Source of the DNA: Deltaproteobacteria bacterium
Lineage (GTDB): Bacteria > Myxococcota_A > UBA9160
Direction: 5' to 3'
Assembly: GCA_003520425.1 (NCBI GenBank)
Contig: DOUU01000326.1
Coordinates: forward strand, 1 to 5,740
DNA length: 5,740 nt
This document shows positions 1 to 5,739 of the stretch, piece after piece. Each line of letters begins with the position of its first letter. Within the stretch, counting starts at the first letter, position 1. The position numbers were made by a program, and so were the translations under genes. Under the pieces are notes generated by a model. It had not been told where the DNA came from. It worked only from the letters and a program-made list of their open reading frames with translations, and ran no database searches.

Positions 1-1
1 G

Positions 2-685
2 CTCAAGCTCGAGCCGATCGAGCAGGACGGCAAAGCGCTTCCGGGCCTCTTCCGCCTCGGTACGCAGACCGTGTCTCTGCAGGGACGGGCGCTGTCGGGC
101 AGGTTCCTCGCGCTCGAGCGCGAGCAGACCGGTGAGCTCCCTGTCGGGGTCGAAGGCGCCCTGGCTTATACCTTGTTCAAGGACAAAGTTCTGCAGATCG
201 ATTATCCCCATCTCACGGTGCAGATGCTCGAGCCGCAGCAGGCGAGCGCCGCGGAGTCGGGGAGCGAGCTGAAGCTGATCACGTTCGGCAAGCAGGGGCC
301 GCCGATCGTGGTGGGCCGCGGATTCAGCGTCAACGGCAAACCGGTGAGCGCGCAGATCGACACCTGCTACACCGGCACGCTCCTGGTCTACACCCAGGCC
401 ATCGGACAACTCGGCCTGCAGCGTGCCGCGGGCCGCGGCCGGCCGAGGTACTTCCCCTACACCGACGGCGGCGTCAACATGAACGAGGCCAGCGCGGAAA
501 CGATCGCCTTCGGAGCGTACATCCTGTTACCGCGCCCGGCGATCGCCTATTTCCCGGGCACAGGCAGCAATCCGCTGCACGAGCCCGACGGCCTCTTCGA
601 GGCGACGGTGGGTAACGCACTGTTCGCGCACAGCGTCGTCACGCTCGACTTTCACGCGATGAGAATCAGCGTGCAGCCGGGATAA
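2..685 (+). CDS. Retropepsin-like aspartyl protease family protein, 5' partial
   Basis: The reading frame is open to the left edge of the window, so the GTG at 71 is probably internal and 227 residues of a longer protein are visible. The fold suggested is a double retropepsin-like domain. Residues numbered from the GTG: the end of the first lobe is GALAYTLFKDKVLQIDYPHL (29-48), matching the family's glycine-then-'iDy' closing strand. The second lobe opens with VNGKPVSAQIDTCYTGTLLV (88-107) and closes with GNALFAHSVVTLDFHAMRIS (181-200). D97 is the expected catalytic aspartate, but the usual DTG is DTC here. The family cuts peptides, and many bacterial members are exported; any signal peptide would lie outside the window. 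It ends 17 bp before the convergent thioesterase stop. The family call rests on motif layout only. Activity is uncertain because of the altered triad and the missing first lobe. Confidence 0.75.
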   Translation, partial: LKLEPIEQDGKALPGLFRLGTQTVSLQGRALSGRFLALEREQTGELPVGVEGALAYTLFKDKVLQIDYPHLTVQMLEPQQASAAESGSELKLITFGKQGPPIVVGRGFSVNGKPVSAQIDTCYTGTLLVYTQAIGQLGLQRAAGRGRPRYFPYTDGGVNMNEASAETIAFGAYILLPRPAIAYFPGTGSNPLHEPDGLFEATVGNALFAHSVVTLDFHAMRISVQPG

Positions 686-702
686 GTGGGGCGAGCGCCG
701 GA

Positions 703-1116
703 TCAATCTTGCGCGGAACCCGGCCCGTATTTCGCCGCCATCTGCTGGACGATGCGCGCGCGCTCGACGACCGTGCGCTCATGAATCCCGATACCGATCG
801 TCTCCTCGCGGTCCATCGCCCACACGCGGAAGGAGATCCTGCGGCCGTCGGTGCGCATGACCTCCGCGTGGCCCACCACCTCGCGTCCGACCGGCGTCGC
901 CACGAGATGGCGCACGTCGACGCGCGTGCCGACGGCGCTCTCGCCCGCCTCGAGGTAGCGCTTTACGGCATTCAGTGCCGCGTTTTCCATGACGAGAATC
1001 AGGTAAGGCGTCGAGAACACCGGCGGCAGAATGCTGTCCTTGAACCGGTTGGCGAGATGTGCGGGCTGGACGCGATGCACATAGCGGCCCTGCGCTGCGT
1101 TCGGAATCGGCTTCAT
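703..1116 (-). CDS. FlK-like hot-dog thioesterase family protein
   Basis: This is a 137-residue protein starting MKPIPNAAQG, the usual size of single-domain hot-dog thioesterases that hydrolyse acyl-CoA in the cytoplasm. It most resembles the fluoroacetyl-CoA thioesterase (FlK) type: PPVFSTPYLILVMENAALNA (31-50), then DVRHLVATPVG (67-77), then IGIGIHER (107-114). The predicted catalytic Thr36, Glu44 and His70, plus Arg114, have the same spacing as FlK Thr42, Glu50, His76 and Arg120 (recalled numbering, constant offset of six). The position of FlK's lid Phe36 is Leu30 here, so fluoroacetyl-CoA specificity is not implied; the real acyl group is unknown. An in-frame ATG ten codons upstream (1144-1146) has a GGA nine bases before it and is a possible alternative start. 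I prefer 1116 because family members start this way. The frame stays open to 1428, but that part lies antisense to the DinB gene. Confidence 0.85.
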   Translation of the reverse strand: MKPIPNAAQGRYVHRVQPAHLANRFKDSILPPVFSTPYLILVMENAALNAVKRYLEAGESAVGTRVDVRHLVATPVGREVVGHAEVMRTDGRRISFRVWAMDREETIGIGIHERTVVERARIVQQMAAKYGPGSAQD

Positions 1117-1126
1117 GTCGCAATCG

Positions 1127-1155
1127 ACATTGGACCTCAGCTCCATGTTCGTCAA
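1127..1155 (-). promoter_or_regulatory. Weak candidate promoter for the thioesterase gene
   Basis: Read on the minus strand, TTGACG (complement of 1150-1155) matches the -35 consensus at five of six bases. After a 17-base spacer comes CAATGT (complement of 1127-1132), a poor -10 with two matches. Transcription would begin almost at the start codon at 1116, leaving little or no leader. The good -35 is the only real support, and the upstream alternative ATG at 1144-1146 lies inside this element. Confidence 0.2.
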
Positions 1156-1184
1156 TCCATCGCGGAAACTCAGCGGCCCGGGTT

Positions 1185-1198
1185 TAGACTTGGAGGCA
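1185..1198 (+). promoter_or_regulatory. Possible -10 element and leaderless start for dinB-like gene
   Basis: TAGACT at 1185-1190 matches four of six -10 consensus bases. It lies seven bases before the A of the ATG at 1198, so transcription could begin at the start codon itself. A GGAGG at 1192-1196 sits only one base from the ATG, which is too close to serve as a normal ribosome binding site. No convincing -35 is seen about 17 bases upstream, so this is tentative. Confidence 0.25.
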
Positions 1199-1713
1199 TG
1201 CTCGATCGGGAAGGCGCGCAGGCACTCGCCCGCTACAAGAGCTGGGCCGACGATCTCACGCTGGATGCGGTTGCGGCGCTTCCTCCCGGGGAGGCCGCGC
1301 GCGAGCGTCCGACGCTCTTCAAGAGCATCATCGGCACGCTCAACCACGGTTACGTCGTCGATCTCATCTGGCAGGCGCATCTCGAGGGGCGCGTGCATGG
1401 GTTCACGGCGCGCAATGTCGTGCCGCACCCCGAGCTCGAGGCACTCACCGCCGCGCAGCGCCGCGCGAACGGCTGGCTGCTCGCGTGGAGCGAGGCGCAG
1501 TCAGCCGCGAGCCTGCGCGAGGTGGTCGGTTTCCGGATGGTCTCGGGAGAGCAGGGCGCGATGACCCGCGGCGAGATTCTCCTGCACATCGTGAATCACG
1601 CGACTTATCACCGCGGTTGGGTCAGCGATCTGTTCTTTCAGGTGCCGGCGAAGCCGCCGACCACCGACTGGAATGTCTTTGTGCTGCAGCGACAGAAATC
1701 CCGGACCCCTTAA
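1198..1713 (+). CDS. DinB/YfiT-like family protein
   Basis: This 171-residue protein has the DinB-type layout: an N-terminal helix with ARYKSWADDL (11-20), then LNHGYVVDLIW (48-58), a middle segment rich in Ala and Arg, and the diagnostic LLHIVNHATYHRGWVSDL (128-145). His50, His134 and His138 are the three expected metal ligands of the four-helix bundle, and His130 is nearby. The C-terminal PPTTDWNVFV fits the usual proline/aspartate ending. The superfamily includes metal-dependent thiol-S-transferases and damage-inducible proteins, but most members have no assigned substrate, so none is given here. The ATG at 1198 is chosen because the family starts a few residues before the Y-x-x-W motif. 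The frame is open upstream to 709, but that portion is antisense to the thioesterase. Transcribed divergently from the thioesterase; the next gene on the same strand begins 94 bases after its stop. Confidence 0.88.
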   Translation: MLDREGAQALARYKSWADDLTLDAVAALPPGEAARERPTLFKSIIGTLNHGYVVDLIWQAHLEGRVHGFTARNVVPHPELEALTAAQRRANGWLLAWSEAQSAASLREVVGFRMVSGEQGAMTRGEILLHIVNHATYHRGWVSDLFFQVPAKPPTTDWNVFVLQRQKSRTP

Positions 1714-1795
1714 GTCAAACTATTTACCCGGCACGCGCAGCCGCGCGCATGCTTTGTGGCAGTCAGGCCGGCGCGGTGCGCAGTTCTTTCCTGAC

Positions 1796-1801
1796 AGGGG
1801 G
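1796..1801 (+). promoter_or_regulatory. Ribosome binding site fixing the lipoprotein start
   Basis: AGGGGG lies six bases before the ATG at 1808. It supports that start over the earlier in-frame ATG at 1673, which overlaps the DinB-like gene and would bury the signal peptide 45 residues inside the protein. Confidence 0.65.
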
Positions 1802-1807
1802 TGCGCG

Positions 1808-2527
1808 ATGAGGCGTTCATCGATCACGGCCGTACTGTTGTCGACCGCATTGCTTGCGAGCTGCGGCGGGGGCGGCGGTTACGGCTCCTCCATGATGCCG
1901 CCTCCTCCCATGGACCTTTCCTCGGCTCCCGGGGAGACGGCCATGGCGAGTTACCTGCAGAGCTCCCACCAGTACATGCTGAACGAGCAAGGCTCCGGCA
2001 TGTACTCGCTGCAGTTCAGCAGCGTTCCGAACCCCGGCACGACCACGTTCGACGGCATGGGTCCCGCTTATAGCATCGTCGAGACCGTCACCGTCGATGC
2101 CAACGGCATGGCGATCGGCAGTGGCACGACGACGTTCTACTTCCTCCTCAATCCCTACGTGCCGCTCGGCGAGGTCTCGAGCCTCGCAACGCCCTACGGC
2201 GTCGTGACCAGCACCAATCCGTTCCCGGCGACGCTCAACGTGGGCGACTCCGGGACCCTCGACACCGCGACGTTGTTTCACGACGCCACGATGACCGTGG
2301 TAGACGCCACTCTGACCGTGAGCTACATGGTCACGGCCAACGATTCCTCGACGCTGCTCTTGTGTCTCAACGCGACCACCTCGGCCGTCACGGCGCAGGG
2401 AACCACCGACGGACTGGCCAACGGCAGCGAGAGCAACTGCTACACCGTCGATGCAGCGGGGAACGTGACGCTCGAGTCGATCAGCCTGACCGTGAGCGGC
2501 ACGCCCCTCAAGTTCGTAGTGGGCTGA
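1808..2527 (+). CDS. Secreted lipoprotein of unknown function
   Basis: A 239-residue protein with a clear lipoprotein signal peptide: MRRSS, a hydrophobic core TAVLLSTALL, and the lipobox LLASC with Cys19 as the lipidated residue. The residues after the Cys are a run of five glycines and then a Ser/Met/Pro-rich linker to about residue 35. With no Asp at +2, the outer membrane is the expected destination by Lol sorting rules. The mature part is rich in Thr, Ser, Val and Gly with alternating hydrophobic residues, suggesting an all-beta domain. There are two further cysteines, in LLLCLNATT and ESNCYTVD near the C-terminus, which could form a disulfide. I recognise no family or catalytic motif. 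The gene ends six bases before the stop of the convergent glycoside-hydrolase remnant. Its function cannot be inferred from these neighbours. Confidence 0.8.
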   Translation: MRRSSITAVLLSTALLASCGGGGGYGSSMMPPPPMDLSSAPGETAMASYLQSSHQYMLNEQGSGMYSLQFSSVPNPGTTTFDGMGPAYSIVETVTVDANGMAIGSGTTTFYFLLNPYVPLGEVSSLATPYGVVTSTNPFPATLNVGDSGTLDTATLFHDATMTVVDATLTVSYMVTANDSSTLLLCLNATTSAVTAQGTTDGLANGSESNCYTVDAAGNVTLESISLTVSGTPLKFVVG

Positions 2528-2533
2528 GCGGAC

Positions 2534-2882
2534 CTACGGCCCGCGTGTCAGCGCGCGGATGAGATCGACCTCCGCCTGCCGGTAGGGAGTGCCGTCGGCG
2601 TGGAGCACGTCGTGATGCCAGACGACGGGCTCGCGGCCGTTTACGTAGCGAATCGTCCCGCTGTCCCCGGGGGAGGCGCGTCTGCGTCTTCCTGTCCACG
2701 AGTCCCCAATCGAAGGTCGATCCGGCACCGCGCGCGAGATATTCCATGCACCAGACCGGCCGGCCGAGCGCGAGCAGCCGGGTGGCACGGCGCTCGAAGA
2801 CTTCCCGATTCCGTGGCTCTTGCGCAACGGTTGGAGCCTGCCCAGGTGTCATCGAGGTGTTTGCGGCCGCGAACCACTTCGC
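2534..2882 (-). pseudogene. Decayed 3' remnant of a glycoside hydrolase (1,4-beta-xylanase/cellulase-like)
   Basis: The minus strand carries the C-terminal pieces of a TIM-barrel glycosidase in two frames. One frame (start near 2882) reads AKWFAAANTS, resembling the family's 'waraanpsqPLT' helix, then FERRATRLLALGRPVWCMEY (Glu complement of 2742-2744, the expected catalytic-Glu position), then LARGAGSTFD and WGLVDRKTQTRLP. The other frame continues DSGTIRYVNGREPVVWHHDV and LHADGTPYRQAEVDLIRAL before the stop at 2534. The frames join at the C4G5 run at 2666-2674: removing one base restores a continuous reading that lines up with the family's 'LPWDSW...PVWfHD...DGTPY'. Two stretches appear lost: the segment between the 'PLT' helix and FERR, and about 15-20 residues between GSTFD and WGLV near 2709. 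Most of the barrel is missing. The family name comes from memory of similar proteins usually labelled 1,4-beta-xylanase or cellulase. A sequencing error could explain the frameshift but not the deletions. Confidence 0.7.
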
Positions 2883-2988
2883 GCGGGACGCGAAATTGCG
2901 CGGCGCCGCATAAAGGGGCAGACTGTGTAACCGGGAAGAAACAAAAGCAGCCGAAGCAGCTGCACCGGTCCGTGCCGGCGGGGGACAC

Positions 2989-3690
2989 GTGCTCCTTCAA
3001 GCCTACAAGCACGTGCGACTCATGGAGGAATCCGAGTCGCGCGTCGAGATGACGGCGAAGTCGTTGGCGCCGGCGGATATCCTCGTGGCGCAGCGGATAC
3101 TCGATCGTCCGGTGGAATTTACCCGCTGGGAGGCACACCACGATCATCTCATGCGCGCGGTGTCCTCCCACACCCGGCTCACGCAGCAGATGGTGGCGCT
3201 GCGGACGACGGCCTTCACGCTGGTGCATCGCAGGGCGCTCTTCGAGTACCTGCGTCAGCGGCGGCTCACAGGAGAGAAGCGCAGGAAGCTCTTCGCACTC
3301 TTCTACGGCTGCGCCGACTACACCAACGCCGTGCTCGTCGAGCACGGCAACTATGTGCGCTGCAGCTCGAGTTATCTCTGCACGCAGCATCTCGCCGAGC
3401 ATCTGATGCACGACCCGGCGCTCGATGAGCCGCTCGCGCTCTACGAGGAGTGGTACACGGAATACTTCCACGCCTTCTGCGACGTGGAGATCGCCGAGAC
3501 CGAGGAAGAGAGACAGGCATGCCTCGCGCAGGAGTCCTTGAAACCCCTGCTCAAGCACCGCGTCAATGAGGCGCGCAAGGCGATACTCGCCATGCCGCAG
3601 ACTCCACGCGAGTGGCGCGAGGTGCGCATGCGCAAGCCAACCGGTGACACCCAGCGCCTCAGGGCGCTCGCGCTGCTGCCAAAGCACTGA
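2989..3690 (+). CDS. Conserved-looking protein of unknown function, 233 aa
   Basis: I do not recognise this protein. It is soluble, with no signal peptide or membrane segment, and mostly helical by composition. It starts at GTG 2989, or at ATG 3022 (residue 12, MEESESRVEM); an in-frame TAA at 2911 limits further extension. GGGGGA lies three bases before the GTG, which is too close to be a good site, and nothing clear precedes the ATG, so the start is open. The best-structured part is residues 83-165: ALFEYLRQRRLTGEKRRKLF, then FYGCADYTNAVLVEHGNYVR, then CSSSYLCTQHLAEHLM and LYEEWYTEYFHAFCDVEIAE. It has five cysteines (108, 125, 131, 164, 178) and many histidines, including HHDH at 50-53, which might bind a metal; no known motif is matched. 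The C-terminus (from about 205) is basic. Third-position G/C bias favours this strand over a long antisense frame. It looks singly transcribed. Confidence 0.72.
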   Translation: MLLQAYKHVRLMEESESRVEMTAKSLAPADILVAQRILDRPVEFTRWEAHHDHLMRAVSSHTRLTQQMVALRTTAFTLVHRRALFEYLRQRRLTGEKRRKLFALFYGCADYTNAVLVEHGNYVRCSSSYLCTQHLAEHLMHDPALDEPLALYEEWYTEYFHAFCDVEIAETEEERQACLAQESLKPLLKHRVNEARKAILAMPQTPREWREVRMRKPTGDTQRLRALALLPKH

Positions 3691-3750
3691 GCAGCGGCTG
3701 ACCCACTCCGTGGATTCGGTGCCGCGGCGGGGACGTTGGGAGAAAGTTTG

Positions 3751-3770
3751 GCGCCGGCCCGGAGCGGCGC
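3751..3770 (-). terminator. Possible weak hairpin after the 124-aa gene
   Basis: GCGCCG (3751-3756) and CGGCGC (3765-3770) form a six-base GC stem with an eight-base loop. It begins four bases past the minus-strand stop at 3774, in the 83-bp convergent gap. On the minus strand it is followed by CAAACTTTCT rather than a clean T run, so it is at best a poor intrinsic terminator. Confidence 0.3.
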
Positions 3771-3773
3771 GGG

Positions 3774-4148
3774 CTAGCGTTTCTTGAACGGAGTCCTGGG
3801 CGGCGGCGGCTTTTTCGCTCCGACCTTGGTGCCGTAAGGATCGTATCCGCCACCCTGATCCACATCGTCCTCGAGCCGGAGCTCGTTGTCTTTCTTGTGG
3901 TCTTCGACCTTGAGCTCAGGAACCTCGAGCTTCTTGAGCAGCGCCGAGGTGCTCTCGATCGCATGACGACCCGTGTCCTTGACCCACTGCCACACGGCGT
4001 TGCCGCGCGAGTCATGCACTACGCGTCCGCCGGAGCCTTGCGTGGCGGTCTTGTCTTTGGAAGCGGTGCCGGAGGGCGATGACGCCGGCTTTTCGGGCCC
4101 ACCACCACCTGGCCGGAGCCCGGGCTTAAGGTGGTTCGGGTCGCTCAC
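3774..4148 (-). CDS. Small hydrophilic protein with a conserved-looking core, unknown function
   Basis: A 124-residue protein beginning at GTG (complement of 4146-4148). AAGGA (complement of 4158-4162), nine bases upstream, supports this start. Residues 1-40 are low-complexity (Pro, Gly, Ser, Thr, Lys) and residues 107-124 are a Lys/Pro tail ending FKKR; both are probably disordered. The middle is a compact segment: RVVHDSRGNAVWQWVKDTGR (42-61), then AIESTSALLKKLEVPELKVE (63-82), an acidic stretch ELRLEDD (89-95) and GGGYDPYGT (99-107). I have the impression that small uncharacterised proteobacterial proteins share this RVVHD-RGNAVW ... STS-LLKKLE ... GYDPY pattern, but no function is attached to it. 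There is no signal peptide or transmembrane helix, so it is probably cytoplasmic. A lone TATAAG (complement of 4196-4201) about 48 bases upstream could be a -10, but no -35 accompanies it. It lies on the same strand as the GGT gene but 160 bases downstream. Confidence 0.78.
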   Translation of the reverse strand: MSDPNHLKPGLRPGGGGPEKPASSPSGTASKDKTATQGSGGRVVHDSRGNAVWQWVKDTGRHAIESTSALLKKLEVPELKVEDHKKDNELRLEDDVDQGGGYDPYGTKVGAKKPPPPRTPFKKR

Positions 4149-4308
4149 GATGTTTATTCCTTGCCTTCAAAATGCCAGCACTTTGCCGCTTATCCCTTAT
4201 AACGGCCCGGGCTCCCATACGCCGGATGGAGTCTGCGGGAACTGTGGACAAGGTCACATAAGAACTTACCCGCACCCGGCTCGAGGAAGCCTGCGTGCAG
4301 CCCGCACT

Positions 4309-5739
4309 TCACCAGCCGACGCCGTAATCCTGTCCGTAGTTGCTCGCGGCCCCCCAGAGCGTGCCGTGGGCACGGTCGACGAAGATCGCCGTGAGCGGTC
4401 CTGAGGTGCGCTCCTCGTACTCGGGCTTGTAGCCCATGCGCTCGAGCTCGCTCCTCACCCAGGGCGGTGTCGCAGTGTTGAGCGTCACGCGGCCGGGAAA
4501 CGACTCGTGCTGGCCGAAGGAATCGCGCATCTGGTAGCTGGTGATGTTGGCGGCTTCAGCCGCCTCCTGGATCGACATGCCGAACTCGACGACGTTGAGG
4601 AAGAACTGCAGCAGGTTCTGGTCCTGCGTGTCGCCGCCCTGCACCGAGAAGACGAGATAGGGCTTGCCGTCTTTCAAGGCCATCGACGGGGTGAGCGTCG
4701 CGCGCGGGCGCTTGCCGGGCTCGAGCACGTTGTAGGGGTTATCGCGGGGATCGAGCACGAAGCTCTGCATGCGTTGCGACAGGCCGATGCCGGTGTGACC
4801 GGCGATCACCGCGGGCGTCCAGCCACCGCTCGGCGTCACCGACACGGCCCAGCCCCTGTCATCCGCCGCCTGGACGCTGGTCGTGCCCAGGCGGAAGGTA
4901 CGGTCGAACTCCTGCATCGAGACCTGCGCCTGTGCCGGCATCTTCGAGTGCCAGGCTTCGAGATACCGGAGGTACGGGTTCTTGCCGCCCTGGTAGGGAT
5001 ACGGGTCGCCGGGACGAATGTCGGGATCGTTCTTGTCGGGACGCGCGAGCTTGGCGCGCGCGCGCGCGTAGTCCTTGCAGAGGAGCCCCACGATCGGCGG
5101 CGCCGGGGAATAGCTCGGATCGCCGTAGTAGAAGTCGCGGTCGGCGTAGGCGAGATTCATCGCCTGATAGAGCGTATGGATATAACGGGCGCTGTCGTAG
5201 CCCATCGACTTCAGATCGAAGTTCTCGAGAATGTTGAGAGCCTGCAGCATCACCGGGCCCTGCACCCAGGGCTGGAGCTTGTAGACCTCGATGCCTTTAT
5301 AAATGGTGTGGACCGGCTCCTCGATCTTCACCTTCCAGTTCGCCAGATCCTCCTCGGTGAACAGGCCGCCGAGAGCGCGTACCGCGCGCACCAGGTCCTT
5401 GGCGATGTCGCCCTTGTAGAAGCGGTCGTAGGCCGCATAGATCGCCGCCTTGCGGTCCTTGCCCGCTTGCAGCGCATCGCGCTCGGCATCGACCAGCTTG
5501 CGCAGCGTCGCCGCGAGATCGGGCTGGCGGAACATCTCGCCGGGCGCGGGGCCCTCGTGCTCGGATCCCAGGTGCGGCAGCATCACGCGCCTGGAGTCCG
5601 GCCACTGCTTGAGGTGCTCCTTGTAGTGCTCGATGGTGTTGGAAAGCGCCAGATCCATCGGGAACCCGTCCGCCATCTCGATGGCGGGCGCGAGCACCTC
5701 GCTCAGGCTCTGTGTCCCGTACTCGGCGAGCATGGTCAT
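4309..5739 (-). CDS. Gamma-glutamyltransferase-family Ntn hydrolase, 5' partial
   Basis: The visible 476 residues cover most of a GGT-family proenzyme (usually about 550-620). The N-terminal segment with the signal peptide and the first substrate arginine lies past the right edge; the ATG at 5739 is probably internal. The family self-cleaves before a threonine that becomes the nucleophile, typically in the periplasm. Here that is Thr286 in LGTTSVQAADDRGWAVSVTP (284-303; codon complement of 4882-4884). It leaves a 191-residue small subunit, the normal size. The GG of the oxyanion hole is at 368-369 (SVQGGDTQDQ). Residues 10-170 carry typical large-subunit motifs: SLSEVLAPAIEMADGFPM (11-28), a GGLFTEEDL segment (124-132) and YKLQPWVQGPVMLQALNIL (153-171). 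Residues that hold the gamma-glutamyl group in E. coli GGT are replaced, so the substrate may differ. An insertion-like stretch precedes the nucleophile (about 232-280). Confidence 0.9.
   Translation of the reverse strand: MTMLAEYGTQSLSEVLAPAIEMADGFPMDLALSNTIEHYKEHLKQWPDSRRVMLPHLGSEHEGPAPGEMFRQPDLAATLRKLVDAERDALQAGKDRKAAIYAAYDRFYKGDIAKDLVRAVRALGGLFTEEDLANWKVKIEEPVHTIYKGIEVYKLQPWVQGPVMLQALNILENFDLKSMGYDSARYIHTLYQAMNLAYADRDFYYGDPSYSPAPPIVGLLCKDYARARAKLARPDKNDPDIRPGDPYPYQGGKNPYLRYLEAWHSKMPAQAQVSMQEFDRTFRLGTTSVQAADDRGWAVSVTPSGGWTPAVIAGHTGIGLSQRMQSFVLDPRDNPYNVLEPGKRPRATLTPSMALKDGKPYLVFSVQGGDTQDQNLLQFFLNVVEFGMSIQEAAEAANITSYQMRDSFGQHESFPGRVTLNTATPPWVRSELERMGYKPEYEERTSGPLTAIFVDRAHGTLWGAASNYGQDYGVGW

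Noticed and set aside
709..1197. Upstream extension of the DinB-like frame on the plus strand
   Set aside because: It is antisense to the thioesterase, which has clear catalytic motifs, and DinB proteins begin near 1198.
1117..1428. Upstream extension of the thioesterase frame on the minus strand
   Set aside because: It lies antisense to the DinB-like gene in the mirrored codon frame and shows no hot-dog family sequence; high GC keeps it free of stops.
1762..1795. GTCAGG ... CCTGAC inverted repeat before the lipoprotein RBS
   Set aside because: A six-base arm with a 22-base loop is expected by chance and is not flanked by any other regulatory signal.
1673..1807. Earlier in-frame ATG for the lipoprotein
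   Set aside because: It overlaps the end of the DinB-like gene and would place the signal peptide internally; the AGGGGG before 1808 supports the later start.
2900..2909. Perfect palindrome GCGGCGCCGC upstream of the 233-residue gene
   Set aside because: Ten-base GC palindromes are common at this base composition, and no second copy or promoter alignment supports an operator.
2641..3687. Long minus-strand open frame (348 codons) opposite the 233-residue gene
   Set aside because: Its third codon positions fall on the first positions of the plus-strand gene, its composition looks like a mirror frame, and it runs through the glycosidase remnant in the wrong frame.
4149..4308. Searched the 160-bp gap for a terminator, small RNA or small gene
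   Set aside because: Only short GC palindromes (for example 4205-4212 and 4291-4300) were seen, with no stem plus T run and no credible small reading frame with a start site.
5054..5068. Alternating GC run of 15 bases
   Set aside because: It encodes an Ala-Arg stretch within the GGT gene and is explained by codon bias; there is no reason to claim a structural role.
4932..5605. Short Arg/Ser-rich open frames overlapping the GGT gene on both strands
   Set aside because: They are shadows of the GGT coding frame with biased low-complexity composition.
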